Source: Bacillus sp. P14.5 (GTDB lineage Bacteria > Bacillota > Bacilli > Bacillales > Bacillaceae_B). Taken from it: 64,000 nt of DNA. Both the position numbers and the translations under genes were made by a program. Below the pieces are notes generated by a model, which did not search any database, was not told the origin of the DNA, and was given only the letters and a program-made list of their open reading frames with translations. The stretch spans positions 186,001 to 250,000 of the forward strand of contig NZ_NIJF01000060.1 of the NCBI RefSeq assembly GCF_003316765.1, given 5' to 3'. Shown piece after piece: positions 1 through 8,832 of the stretch (position 1 is the first letter of the stretch; each line of letters opens with the position of its first letter).

Positions 1-73
1 TCAATTTATAAGTGCCAAATAAAAAGAAAACTAACAAAATAGCTATACTGATGAATAGCATCCTCTTTTTCAT
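1..73 (-). CDS. N-terminal fragment of a membrane-anchored or secreted protein (runs off the left edge)
   Basis: The first 24 codons of a minus-strand gene are inside the window. They begin MKKRMLFISIAILL and continue as an unbroken hydrophobic stretch, typical of a signal peptide or N-terminal membrane anchor. The ATG at 73 follows a purine-rich GAGGGGG site about 13 bases upstream, and an in-frame stop lies just before it, so the start is fairly constrained. The function cannot be read from this fragment. Confidence 0.5.
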   Translation of the reverse strand, partial: MKKRMLFISIAILLVFFLFGTYKL

Positions 74-229
74 ACCCTTTTCATTTCCCCCTCAAGTTGC
101 TCATAGACTGTATTCTTTTATAGTAATTTATCAGAATCCATTTGGAAACGTTTTTGTTAAGTGTTGTTATTCATTTGAGTGCTATAATTTGTGTTGAATT
201 CATTATTAAGAGGATAAAACCAACAAGAA

Positions 230-263
230 GGGAACAACGATTCATTGTGAATTGTGTGTTCCC
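230..263. terminator. Possible stem-loop between two minus-strand genes
   Basis: GGGAACA and TGTTCCC close a hairpin whose inner arms (ACGATTCA / TGAATTGT) also pair. It lies downstream of the lipoprotein gene ending at 386. There is no clear U-tract, so terminator function is uncertain. Confidence 0.3.
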
Positions 264-385
264 GATTATTTTCATAATTTATATTTTCCCCTCCATCAAC
301 TGAACCTCTTTGTATTAGGAAGGGTTTTTCTATTCCTTGTCACTCCTTTAAACTCGGAGACATTGGCTGAAAACTTTTTACTTGC

Positions 386-862
386 CTAAAAGTCTATCTC
401 AAGATGGTGCTTGATTTCATCAAAAATTTCCTTTTCTGCCTTAACAGAAATTAAAGGTTTCTCTCTTAACGAATCTACTCCGTCATATGTAAACAGAATT
501 GTACCGTCTTCTAATATGTAAAAGGAGTAGGGGATTTCCCCCGAAGTAAAGTATTCTGTTTCAAAAAAAGAGAACATATAACTATTTTGCGATTTCAACT
601 CTGTGAAAAACTCATTGGTGCTGAGCTCTTTAATCGTTAATCCGCTGACCAGTTCTAAGGTCTCCTCTATCTTAGATTGATCAGTAATACTTTTGGTTAA
701 TGTTTCATCGGTTAGATCATTCTCCACCTTTTGTACGAAGAGCATTTCAGCAAAACTTTTATCTTCAATATCCACAACTTCTTCACCCGCAGAACAAGCC
801 CCCATACAAAATGCAGTAAGAAGAAGAATTATTATGGAGAGAAAATTGTAGGTCTTTTTCAT
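386..862 (-). CDS. Putative lipoprotein of unknown function
   Basis: A 158-residue protein starting MKKTYNF, with a hydrophobic stretch and a lipobox-like CMGAC at about residues 19-23, so it is probably a lipid-anchored extracytoplasmic protein. The ATG at 862 is chosen because AGGGAGG lies 5 bases upstream; an earlier in-frame ATG (895) lacks such a site. The mature part is acidic and polar with no motif I recognise. It stands alone between hypothetical genes. Confidence 0.65.
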   Translation of the reverse strand: MKKTYNFLSIIILLLTAFCMGACSAGEEVVDIEDKSFAEMLFVQKVENDLTDETLTKSITDQSKIEETLELVSGLTIKELSTNEFFTELKSQNSYMFSFFETEYFTSGEIPYSFYILEDGTILFTYDGVDSLREKPLISVKAEKEIFDEIKHHLEIDF

Positions 863-1172
863 TTTATCCTCCCTGTTACCATCCTGTTTTTCCACAAATA
901 TTCCCTTTCTAATGAGCTGAAAAATGCCCTGACTCCAAAAAAATCTGTCCTAATAGTGAAATATTAAACTCCCATACAAATTGATTCACTGCTTTTCTTA
1001 AAAAGCGATCATTATTTACACGGTGACTGTTTTTTTATAAGTGCTTGACTCAAGTGCTGGATGGTAATTATTCTCTTGATTGAGAGCATATTTAACTGAG
1101 ATTAAAAATTCTTTTTTAGAAAAGAATTTGATATACTAAACCCATACATAATTTCGAAATGAGTGATATAGA
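863..1172. other. Intergenic stretch, nothing recognised
   Basis: About 310 AT-rich bases between divergent genes. It presumably holds promoters for both, but I see no clear operator, hairpin or small gene. Confidence 0.4.
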
Positions 1173-1421
1173 ATGATAACTTCTTACGAAAAGATTAATA
1201 TTTCCGGAAATAAGACAGCTGAAGTCTACCTTCACCTGACGCCTGATAAACGATTCATTGTATCCATTCCCGCAATCCATTGGTCTGCAGAATTCAATAA
1301 ACATGATGATCTGAATTTTCAAGATGACCAGTTGAAAGCATCTTTAAATTTCCACTTGTTCGAAGGAAATACTGATGAATTAGTCGTGGCCATTAAAGAA
1401 CTAGCTCAAAAGCATGTTTAG
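1173..1421 (+). CDS. Small hypothetical protein
   Basis: An 82-residue soluble protein with no signal peptide or membrane segment. It ends in an amphipathic helix (VVAIKELAQKHV). The ribosome binding site is weak (GAGTGAT about 6 bases before the ATG). I do not recognise the family. The codon use and even residue composition look like a real gene, and no better frame exists here. Confidence 0.5.
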   Translation: MITSYEKINISGNKTAEVYLHLTPDKRFIVSIPAIHWSAEFNKHDDLNFQDDQLKASLNFHLFEGNTDELVVAIKELAQKHV

Positions 1422-1443
1422 GATTATAAATTTTAACTGCCTG

Positions 1444-1848
1444 TCAGCTGCTCTCTGGAGTATGAAACGGGCATTTTTTTTTGTGAAATAGGCTTCTCCA
1501 GATTTTAAATCTGTATAAATTGATAATTTTCTTCCCTATTGTCAAACTCTTACCTGATCTCTTAAAAAACATCGTCAAAATAATCGCAGCAGCGAAGTGA
1601 GGTGCCCCCGCCAACGCAAAAGCACTCATCAACCTGGTTCTCTTCTTCCTCTCCTCTTTCGTTTCGGTGGAAGTATTCGCCCTGAATTGACTACCGCTGA
1701 TGAAGGCTCCGGAAAATAGTCCTGAAATGAAAAGAGCTGCGAAACCAACACCCCCACAAATGAATGTAAGTACTTCTTCCCCAGTTAACCAACCTGCCAA
1801 GAAGAACAGGAAGGCGGATAAGAAACCTGCAAAAAAGATCCTTTTCAT
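1444..1848 (-). CDS. DUF5316-like small membrane protein
   Basis: 134 residues with two hydrophobic segments near the N-terminus (about 5-20 and 27-50) and a third at about 75-95. The centre, with GLFSGAFISGSQFRAN followed by a charged TETKEERKKR stretch, matches what I know of DUF5316 proteins of Bacillus. AAGGAGAG lies 8 bases before the ATG. The basic C-terminal 40 residues are longer than the family usually is, so the true stop could be earlier if a base has been lost. Function unknown. Confidence 0.55.
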   Translation of the reverse strand: MKRIFFAGFLSAFLFFLAGWLTGEEVLTFICGGVGFAALFISGLFSGAFISGSQFRANTSTETKEERKKRTRLMSAFALAGAPHFAAAIILTMFFKRSGKSLTIGKKIINLYRFKIWRSLFHKKKCPFHTPESS

Positions 1849-2007
1849 GTTTTTTTCTCTCCTTCAACTAAATACATACGTATCAATACTGAATAAGGAT
1901 TCATAATTTTCCGCACCTTTTTGGTTCTGCAAAATATTCTTCTACTGTTTAAAGGAATCTTCAATAATTTCTAAGTTTCCGGAGAAAATAATGGGAGAGG
2001 TGATGAT

Positions 2008-3005
2008 ATGGACAAACAGGATTTAAGGCTAACTTCAGCGGAAATAGGGACCTTATGGGGAGAGTATATCAACGGAACAGCTGTAGATATTGTAAATAAG
2101 TATATGTTATCTATAATTGAAGATGACAGAATAAAATCCTTATTTGAAGAGGCTCTGCAATTGTTCAATAATCAAAAAAAGCAGATTAAATTTTTTTTGA
2201 AAAAGACGGTTTTCCTATCCCTATTGGTTTTTCTGAGTCAGATTTAAATCAGGGATCAAAACGATTATTCTCGGACATATTCTGTCTGCACTACCTGCAT
2301 ATTATGACGCTTCATGGGTTGATGGGACATACAACGGCTCTGAGTTCAGCTGTGCGCAGGGATTTACGTCTATTTTATGATCAATGCAATAATGATGCTA
2401 AAAAAATGTATCATCAAACAACGGAATTATTGCTCGAGTTGGGCCACTTTCAAAGGGATCCTTATTTTTACCCGGAAGACAGACCAACGTTTGTTACCGG
2501 AACAGATTTCCTTGATGGCTTCGGCGATAAACGCCCCCTGGCAGCTACAGAAATCATTGCTATATCTCTAAATCTTAAAAAGAAAATTCTAGGAAAAGCT
2601 ATTTCCATTGGATTCAGCCAAGTGACTCAGTCTGCAGAGGTCAGGAATTTTATGAAATCATCACAAAAAACGTCTGATGACCAAATACAATCTCTGGGCC
2701 AAATACTACATCAAGATAATTTGCCTATTCCTATGTCATGGGAATCAGAGATCACTGAGTCTCAAGAATCTCCATTCTCAGATAAATTAATGCTTTATCA
2801 CATTGGTTTCCTATTGCAAACTGCACAAGCTTATCACGGAACGGGACTTGCCTCCGCTATGAGAACAGATCTTGTCATGACCTATGAGAAAATAATCCTG
2901 AAAAATCTAACTGTAACTAAAAAATGGTTCAATTTGATGACCAAGAATAAATGGCTGGAGCAGCCACCACTTGCCCCTGATCGTAATGAGATCGCGAGGG
3001 ATTAA
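2008..3005 (+). pseudogene. DUF3231 family protein, split by a frameshift
   Basis: The first 64 codons (MDKQDLRLTSAEIGTLWGEY) and the rest from about 2200 are in different frames. Adding one T to the T8 run at 2191-2198 joins them into one protein of about 332 residues that reads through FFEKDGFPIPIGFSESDL, the conserved DUF3231 core. The second half keeps the MTLHGLMGHTTALSSA and GTGLASAMRTDL features. DUF3231 proteins are duplicated four-helix-bundle proteins of Bacillaceae with no settled role. A good AGAGGTGAT site precedes the ATG. The break is most likely a homopolymer sequencing error rather than real decay. Confidence 0.75.
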
Positions 3006-3235
3006 TCAGAATACTCATTGGATGATCATTAATGGTAAACGCATACTACAATAATAATATACATTGGAATTAGCTATTGAATTGTCCTTTTAAATCTAAG
3101 AATCGCTTAATCACGTAGGTTCCGCTTTTAGTAAGCCGATCATGATCACTTACATGCTTGGCGGCTAACCTGCTCCGTTACCAACTGAGAAAATAAATCG
3201 GCAGGCCCTTTGATAAAAGCGTGGAATTAACCTGG
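3006..3235. other. Intergenic lead-in to the tandem array
   Basis: AT-rich at first, then more GC-rich from about 3110. It contains the small palindrome CGATCATGATC near 3140. No gene or known RNA recognised. Confidence 0.3.
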
Positions 3236-3605
3236 TAGGTTCGTTAATTTGGCGACTTGCACCGGATAACAGGCTGTATTCAATTTTCGGGCCGTTGAAA
3301 AGAGATCTACACAAGATAATGGTCCGTATTTTGACTTTGCGGGCCGTTGAAAAAGAGGTCTACACGAGATAATGGTCCGTATCTTGACTTTGCGGGCCGT
3401 TGAAAAAGAGATCTACACAAGATATTGGCCCGTATCTTCACTTTGCGGGCCATCGAAAAAGCAATTTGCCCGAGATAATGGCCTGCAGCTGTACTTTACA
3501 GGCCGGTGAAAAAGCAATTTGCCTTGGATAACGGCCCGTATTCACATTTTGCAGGCCGGTGTGATCACCATTCTCCTAGATAACGACAGTTGAGTCAGAA
3601 TCACA
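3236..3605. repeat. 53-bp tandem hairpin array (about 6-7 units)
   Basis: Units start at about 3289, 3341, 3394, 3447, 3500 and 3553, with a decayed unit before them. Each unit carries GGGCCGTT early and AATGGTCC or ATTGGCCC about 30 bases later, which pair as a stem. The stem varies between units but stays paired: GGCCAT/ATGGCC at 3448, GGCCG/CGGCC at 3501, and G-T wobble in the first two. No unique spacers are present, so it is not a CRISPR array. It lies downstream of the gene ending at 3005 and of the minus-strand gene ending at 3610. Confidence 0.85.
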
Positions 3606-3609
3606 CAGC

Positions 3610-4094
3610 TCATCCCTTAGGCAGAATCTCTTTCACCCACATATCAATATCTTCTTTGGTCATTTCTCCTTGATAGATTCTTTTCACTTTTCCTTCAGGC
3701 GTAACAAAAAAAGAAGCGGGAAGATTTTTGGTGCCGTAAGCATCATATACCTCTCCTTCCTTGCCCATTACAACCGGAAGGGAAAGATGGTTGCTCTCCA
3801 AGAATTTATTTACAACATATTCCGACTCTCGAATATGATTGGTAACGAACTCAAAACCTTGATCCTTATATTGAGTAAATGCCTCCTGGATTGCAGGCAT
3901 TTCCTTTTTGCAGGGGCTGCACCAGCTTCCCCAGAAGTTTATAAGCAGAGCCTTTCCTTCACTAGGAAGGTGAAATCAGGAACTTGGTCATCAACCTGAA
4001 CTTTTCGGAATTCTTCTTTGTTGTATAGATTCACATACAAAGTGTAAGGTACAGCACTTAATAAAACCGAGAGTATAATAGTTCTCATCAGCAT
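3610..4094 (-). pseudogene. TlpA/ResA-type thiol-disulfide oxidoreductase, frameshifted
   Basis: An N-terminal anchor (MRTIILSVLLSAVPYTLYV, from ATG 4094 or 4088) is followed by DDQVPDFTF. After a one-base loss near 3968 the frame resumes with PSEGKALLINFWGSW-CSPC, the thioredoxin active site (WCSPC), then KNLPASFFVTPEGK with the cis-proline loop. TlpA/ResA proteins reduce disulfides in extracytoplasmic proteins and are usually recharged by CcdA. The gene begins 8 bases after the stop of the membrane-protein gene at 4102, so the two are probably one operon. Restored length would be about 161 residues, normal for the family. Confidence 0.75.
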
Positions 4095-4101
4095 CCGCAA
4101 A

Positions 4102-4410
4102 TTACTTTCCGGGCAGAACGCCGTTGGTTATCTTTTTCAGGGCCCTATTTAAAATAGAGATACATACAAACATCGTTGTTATGATAACAGCGAAGAAAAT
4201 GATGAATCTTATAAAGCTATTTTGAACAAAACTGGCAATCCAATTACCGAAAAAATAGATACAGACAAAGGCTGCTATGGTTGCTGCTATATAAGATACA
4301 GCTACACAGAATATCTGAGTCTTAGTAAACGTCTTTAGGAGATCTCTATTTTTATTTATTTTATATATAATGGCAACAGCAAAAGCAGCTGCAACAATCC
4401 AATCAATCAT
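4102..4410 (-). CDS. Hypothetical four-helix membrane protein
   Basis: 102 residues with hydrophobic segments at about 4-17, 32-54, 55-66 and 68-88, separated by short charged loops. GGGAGG lies 10 bases upstream of the ATG. It is the first gene of a likely two-gene operon with the TlpA-like gene downstream, so a supporting role in redox or membrane quality control is possible, but this is only context. No family recognised. Confidence 0.65.
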   Translation of the reverse strand: MIDWIVAAAFAVAIIYKINKNRDLLKTFTKTQIFCVAVSYIAATIAAFVCIYFFGNWIASFVQNSFIRFIIFFAVIITTMFVCISILNRALKKITNGVLPGK

Positions 4411-4574
4411 GGTGAACCAACCTCCCTCGCTTTACTTTAGCATAATTTACCTTTTTTACTGTAAAAAATTAGTGTCATGGAATAATACTTACCTTACCCG
4501 TTTCTTAATAAAAAGAAGGACTCAGCCTCCAATTGGCGAATTTATTCTACTATAATACTAAAAAGGGTGATTGC

Positions 4575-5164
4575 ATGAACATACTATGGGACTTCGATGG
4601 AACATTATTTGATACCTACCCTGCTTATACAAAAGTGCTTCATACAGTACTTGGGGATGAATATGATAAGAATGAAATTTATAAAAAGCTGAAGGTTTCC
4701 TATTCGCATGCTATGGAACACTATCAGGTATCTAATGAAAAACAGGATGAAATGACAGCATTAAGGATAGACCTCCATCCAAGCGAAATGAAGCCCTTTG
4801 ATCATGTGGAGGAAATACTAAAATATGCTGACAAAAACGTCATCATGACTCACAAAGACAGAGCTGGTGTTTCAGCTATCTTGAAGCATTATGGCTGGGA
4901 GAACTATTTCGAGGATATTGTAACAATTGATGATGGATTTGCCCGAAACCGCATCCTGAATCCTATATTTACTTGCATGAGAAGCATAGAATCGACTTGG
5001 CCATTGGAGACCGCGAATTAGATTTACTGCCGGCGAAGGAACTGGGAATCCCGACCTGCCTTTTCCAAGCACACAGCGATATAGCAGACTTTCATCTAGA
5101 GGATTATTCGGAGTTTTTTACCTTGGATTTAGACTCTGTTAAAAGAATGAACCAGAAGGATTGA
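4575..5164 (+). pseudogene. HAD-superfamily hydrolase (phosphoglycolate phosphatase-like), frameshifted
   Basis: Begins MNILWDFDGTLFDTYPAYTK with HAD motif I (DFDGT). Motif II is in NVIMTHK, and motif III/IV reads DLAIGDRELDLLPAKELG in another frame. One A added to the AAA at 4946-4948 joins them through DGFARKPHPESYIYLHEK, as in intact family members. The product would be a cytoplasmic phosphatase with a helical cap, about 197 residues. The ATG at 4575 is chosen because AAAAGGGTGA lies just upstream; an earlier ATG at 4533 lacks a site. A terminator follows at 5178. Confidence 0.75.
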
Positions 5165-5177
5165 AGATAAGCCCATT

Positions 5178-5204
5178 AGAGTGCTTAATTACTTTAAGCA
5201 CTCT
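5178..5204 (+). terminator. Rho-independent terminator after the HAD gene
   Basis: Perfect 11-bp inverted repeat AGAGTGCTTAA / TTAAGCACTCT with a 5-base loop, 13 bases after the stop codon. The T-tract is interrupted. Confidence 0.7.
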
Positions 5205-5229
5205 TCCTTCTGTGCAAAATCTAAATGTA

Positions 5230-5406
5230 TTACCGCCTTGCTTTTCTATCAGTGACCATTTCAAAGCCCCTGAACAAAAATAGCAGCACACCAAGAATCA
5301 TGAAAATTAATGAAGAAAAAAATTCTGAATCAATAAATAAGTGATAAAGGGCCGCACCAAGAAACAGCAGTCCAACCAAATCCATTATCAGCCGCAGGAT
5401 TTTCAT
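5230..5406 (-). CDS. Small two-helix membrane protein, 58 residues
   Basis: An ATG at 5406 preceded by AAGGAGGGG opens a 58-residue frame, MKILRLIMDLVGLL onward, with two hydrophobic helices (about 5-24 and 31-46) and a basic tail ending TDRKARR. The strong ribosome binding site and clean composition make it a likely real gene. I do not recognise the family. Confidence 0.65.
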   Translation of the reverse strand: MKILRLIMDLVGLLFLGAALYHLFIDSEFFSSLIFMILGVLLFLFRGFEMVTDRKARR

Positions 5407-5595
5407 CCGCTTCCCCTCCTTGTATTTAACTCTAACAGAAACGAGCTGCTATTCTATTGCGATATGTACATTAAAAATGAATTTTATCAATACTTCTATT
5501 CATTAACCTATATAGCTTTTTAGTGATTAAGCATTAAGCATTAACCATTCACTCCCATTTTCTCATAACAATATTATTTATACAGGAGGAAGAAC

Positions 5596-6345
5596 ATGAC
5601 TTCAATGAACCTGGGTCCCCCAATAGCCAAGGGAAACACTGCAGATATATACCTTCACGAGAATAAGATAATTAAAATCTTTAAAGATCATCTTCCAGAT
5701 ACAGAATCGGCAAAGGAGGCCAGTAAGCAGAGTTTGGCCCATGCGGCTTGTCTTCCTGTCCCTGCAGTGCTTGAAGTTACTTCGGTGAACAACAAACAAG
5801 CAATCATCATGGAATTCGTTAAAGGAAGAACATTAGGCGATTTATTCTTTGAAGATAAAAGCCTGGCTGAAAAGTATCTCAGGATGTCGATTGATATCCA
5901 GCAGCAGATACATAGCATCATACCGAAATCTCTTGAATCCATGAATGATAAATTGCGCAGGCAAATAGAGTCTGCTTCTCAATTGGATGGAAGACAGAAG
6001 TCCGGTTTACTGCAAAAGTTAGAATCCATTAATTATGTAAGCAGGCTCTGCCACGGGGACTTTCACTTATTTAACTTGATTAAATCAGATGAAAAAATCC
6101 ATATTATTGACTGGGTCGATTCAAGTGCCGGCGATATCCGCGCAGATGTATGCAGAACTTATCTGCTATACTCTCAATTTTACCCGGATTTGGCAGAACA
6201 GTATGTAGACCTTTACTGTCAGAAGAGTGGTTTACTAAGGTCTGAGATCTTTGAGTGGCTGCCTATTATTGCTGCTGCGAGGTTAGCTGAGAGAGTTGAA
6301 ACCGAGAATCAGGAAAGGCTTTTGAAGATTGTTCTTGCGCAATAA
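5596..6345 (+). CDS. Aminoglycoside phosphotransferase (APH) family kinase
   Basis: 249 residues with a kinase-like fold of the APH/choline kinase group: N-terminal nucleotide loop (GNTADIYLHENKIIKIFK), hinge IIMEFVKGRTLG, catalytic loop LCHGDFHLFNLI at about 151-162 and the metal-binding IIDWVDSSAGD. It would transfer phosphate from ATP to a small alcohol or aminosugar; the substrate cannot be told, and most such orphan genes are not proven resistance genes. AGGAGGAAG lies 6 bases before the ATG. It is a single gene with its own terminator at 6347. Confidence 0.85.
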   Translation: MTSMNLGPPIAKGNTADIYLHENKIIKIFKDHLPDTESAKEASKQSLAHAACLPVPAVLEVTSVNNKQAIIMEFVKGRTLGDLFFEDKSLAEKYLRMSIDIQQQIHSIIPKSLESMNDKLRRQIESASQLDGRQKSGLLQKLESINYVSRLCHGDFHLFNLIKSDEKIHIIDWVDSSAGDIRADVCRTYLLYSQFYPDLAEQYVDLYCQKSGLLRSEIFEWLPIIAAARLAERVETENQERLLKIVLAQ

Positions 6346-7148
6346 TAAAACAGAGGGGTCAACCTCTGTTTTATACTGAAATAATTTTTATTTTTACCTG
6401 GAATTGCACAGCCTTCAGGACCGCAGATCAATTCACCCTTTAATTGGGCTTCTTCAGCTTTTTCTATTTCTAATTGTTTCTTCTGCCAATCCAAATCGAT
6501 AATTGGGTTGAACTTTTCGGGATGTCTTAAATACCACCGCTGCTTACGAATCAAGTAGTTGTCCTTATCAAGTGCTAAAGCGCTATCCAATTCTGTTAGC
6601 GCCTCTTCTTTCTTTCCATTGCGAGAGTATTCCATAGCAAGCTTGAACTTGGTTTGAGAAAGTTCCTTTTCAAGTTGAGTGGGACCTTCTGAAGGATTGA
6701 AATACTGGTCATCAAGCTCAACCTTCTCCACTTCTTCAAAGATCAGCTTCCTTATTCCCTCTGTATGTTCTTCATTGGACACCTGAAATCCTTGTTTGAT
6801 CAAGCGGATTGTCCCTTCTTTATCTATAAAGATTCCATTGGGAACAATTTTAAATCCAAATTGGTTGGAGAAGCTATTATCCTCATCAACAACGGTCGTG
6901 AATGGCATTTCATCTGCAAATGGTCTAACTACTTCAGCACCTTTAATATCGACAGACACAGATAAAATATCAAAGCCAGCATATTTATATTTATGATAAA
7001 ATTTCTGCCATCCAGGCAGTTGCTCCCTGCAGCGTCACCAGGAAGCCCACATGAAAATGAGTGTATTTTTTCCGTGGTAGTCCTTTAACGAGACCATGTT
7101 CCCATCAAGTCCGCGAAGTTGGATGTCTTTTATTTTTTGCAATAGCAA
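6309..7148 (-). pseudogene. TlpA-type thioredoxin-like protein with TPR tail, interrupted by in-frame UGA at the active site
   Basis: Translation probably starts at TTG 7148 (AAAGGAGGA, 7 bases upstream). The frame reads LRGLDGNMVSLKDYHGKN, then LIFMWASW, a TGA codon at 7037-7035, then RCREQLPGWQKFY in the same frame. In TlpA relatives this spot is WCxxCREQLP, so UGA sits where the first active-site cysteine is expected, and the motif is one residue short. Downstream come FGFKIVPNGIFIDKEG (thioredoxin fold), a TPR-like helical pair (about 125-165) and a CGPEGCAIP tail. The listed end runs through the terminator; one extra A at 6391-6395 would give a stop near 6389. Options are a nonsense or deletion error, a real pseudogene, or selenocysteine. 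Confidence 0.65.
6347..6372. terminator. Bidirectional terminator between convergent genes
   Basis: AAAACAGAGG / CCTCTGTTTT, 10-bp perfect stem with a 6-base loop, A-rich on one side and T-rich on the other. It separates the APH gene from the convergent thioredoxin-like gene. Confidence 0.85.
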
Positions 7149-7368
7149 TGCAAATCCTCCTTTTAAGCAAACTGTTAGTTTAAATCCATTCTTCTTCTAT
7201 ATTAACAAGTAGAATCCTATAATGAAATTTTTTAAATCATTAGGCTTCTCTTCATACTATTTTTCGTTTAATTTCAAAGGTAGATTTGATGAAAAGATTT
7301 CTCTTCCCGTCTTGATAATCAGGCTGTAAATCAGCTGCTTCTCAAACATAATAGTCAACTATTACAAG

Positions 7369-7404
7369 AGATATATACTGTAATAAGAGTTACAGTATAT
7401 ATCT
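7369..7404. promoter_or_regulatory. 15-bp perfect inverted repeat in a divergent promoter region
   Basis: AGATATATACTGTAA, 6-base spacer, TTACAGTATATATCT. It lies 48 bases before the flavoprotein start at 7453 and about 220 bases before the divergent TlpA-like start. A TATAAT at 7418-7423 just downstream is the likely -10 for the flavoprotein, so the palindrome is well placed to be an operator. Confidence 0.55.
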
Positions 7405-7452
7405 TCTCATTACCTGTATAATATCCCTATAAGATACGGAAGGAGATACAAT

Positions 7453-8529
7453 ATGCACAAAGTAATTTTAGTTGGAGGGGGACATGCTCATCTCCATTGC
7501 TTAAAGCAAATCAGAAAAGAACCTCTCTCAAATACCCGGTTTATACTAGTATCTCCAAGTAAATATCAATACTACTCAGGGATGTTTTCTGGTTTTGCCG
7601 AAGGGATTTATCCTGAATCTGAAATTCGGGTTAATCTGGAAGAACTATGCAGGAAATCAGGAGTTGAATTCATCCAGGACTCAGCAGAGAAAATCTTAAT
7701 ATCCGAAAAGAAATTGATACTCGGAAACGGCTGCTCCTTGTCCTTCTCTCATGCCTCCTTTGATATCGGTTCAAGTACAAAGGTCAACCAGGTAAGTGGA
7801 GTAAATATTAATACAGTCAAGCCCAATTATCGCGTCCCCTCTATTATTAAGGAATTACAAAACGCTTCGTCTCCAATAATAGTAGGCGGAGGAGCTGCGG
7901 GTGTTGAACTTTGTCTTGCCTTATTACAAAGAAAGAAAAAGCTGAAAATGGATGGAACGGTAACTCTAATCAGCTCAAACCGACTGATTTCTAATGAATC
8001 TGCCAGCGCATCTAAGAGGCTTGAAAAGGAATGCAGAAAAAAAGGTGCACGATTATTTACTGGTGAACACGTAGAAGAAGTTTCCATAAAAGTCCTTAAA
8101 ACCAATAAACAAACTCTTTCGCATTCAGGAGTTTTATTTGTTACTGGACCATCTTCTTTTCCAATTTTTAAAGAAAGCGGCATTACGGCAACGAAGGAAG
8201 GATATATGACAGTATCGGATACTCTCCAGAGTACTAGCCACCCGTTTATTTTGGGTGCAGGTGATTGTGTAACATTGCTATCTCATCCACGCTTGGCTAA
8301 AAATGGTGTTTATGCTGTCCGGCAAGGTCCTGTTTTATGGGAGAATATTAAGCGGATATTATCGAATAGGCCGCGAATTGAATTTTCTCCTCAGAAGAGA
8401 TACTTGTCTATTTTATCAACAGGGGGAAAGCAAGCCATGCTATTATACGGTGATTTTTATTGGCATGGCCGGCTGCCTTGGAAAATAAAAAGCCTAATTG
8501 ATAAAAAGTTTTTAAAGCAATATTTATAG
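7453..8529 (+). CDS. FAD-dependent pyridine nucleotide-disulfide oxidoreductase, SelD-associated type
   Basis: 358 residues. The N-terminal VILVGGGHAHLHCL dinucleotide fold, VSPSKYQYYSGMFSGF, SFDIGSS and the second Rossmann motif SPIIVGGGAAGVELCL match the family known as the N-terminal partner of selenide-water dikinase (TIGR03169), which also exists stand-alone, as here. ILGAGDCV is the C-terminal FAD-binding motif. Related to NDH-2 type dehydrogenases, it probably oxidises NAD(P)H, with unknown acceptor. AAGGAGATACA precedes the ATG. Divergent from the thioredoxin-like gene with the UGA codon. No SelD domain is attached and none is in the window. Confidence 0.8.
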   Translation: MHKVILVGGGHAHLHCLKQIRKEPLSNTRFILVSPSKYQYYSGMFSGFAEGIYPESEIRVNLEELCRKSGVEFIQDSAEKILISEKKLILGNGCSLSFSHASFDIGSSTKVNQVSGVNINTVKPNYRVPSIIKELQNASSPIIVGGGAAGVELCLALLQRKKKLKMDGTVTLISSNRLISNESASASKRLEKECRKKGARLFTGEHVEEVSIKVLKTNKQTLSHSGVLFVTGPSSFPIFKESGITATKEGYMTVSDTLQSTSHPFILGAGDCVTLLSHPRLAKNGVYAVRQGPVLWENIKRILSNRPRIEFSPQKRYLSILSTGGKQAMLLYGDFYWHGRLPWKIKSLIDKKFLKQYL

Positions 8530-8546
8530 AAGGGTTAAGACTTGAT

Positions 8547-8642
8547 TGCTTCTCCAGGAAAATTCCTAGAGCCGGATTTTTCCTGGAAACGAGATTTTTC
8601 TTTTTAAACAGAGAGAGAGCTGCTCTTTTCTTTCTTGCTTAC
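8547..8642. repeat. Decayed internal copy of the 190-bp MITE
   Basis: AGAGCCGGATTTTTCC and AGCTGCTCTTTTCTTTCTTG align with the middle of the elements at 26762, 34351 and 38369. The terminal inverted repeats are not clear. Its TCCAGGAAAA / TTTTCCTGGA hairpin followed by T-rich sequence may serve as terminator for the flavoprotein gene. Confidence 0.5.
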
Positions 8643-8832
8643 GAGGGTATCTCTTGCGAACTATGACGTGCCTTAGTGCCTTTTTTCCTATAACTTGTTT
8701 GAAAGAATGAGCTTATTATGGGTTTTCTGTATATATAGCTTATCAACCTCTTATTGATAAACTTTGTCTTCTATTAAATTTTTATATAAATATAAAATGT
8801 TACTAAACCCTTATAAACCAAGCAACCTGAAG

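Noticed and set aside
12-197. 61-codon plus-strand frame at the left edge
   Set aside because: It is antisense to a better minus-strand start with signal peptide, has no ribosome binding site and an odd Phe/Cys-rich composition.
5596-6345. An aminoglycoside-resistance gene
   Set aside because: Only the general APH kinase fold is visible; no close match to a known resistance enzyme can be claimed from sequence reading alone.
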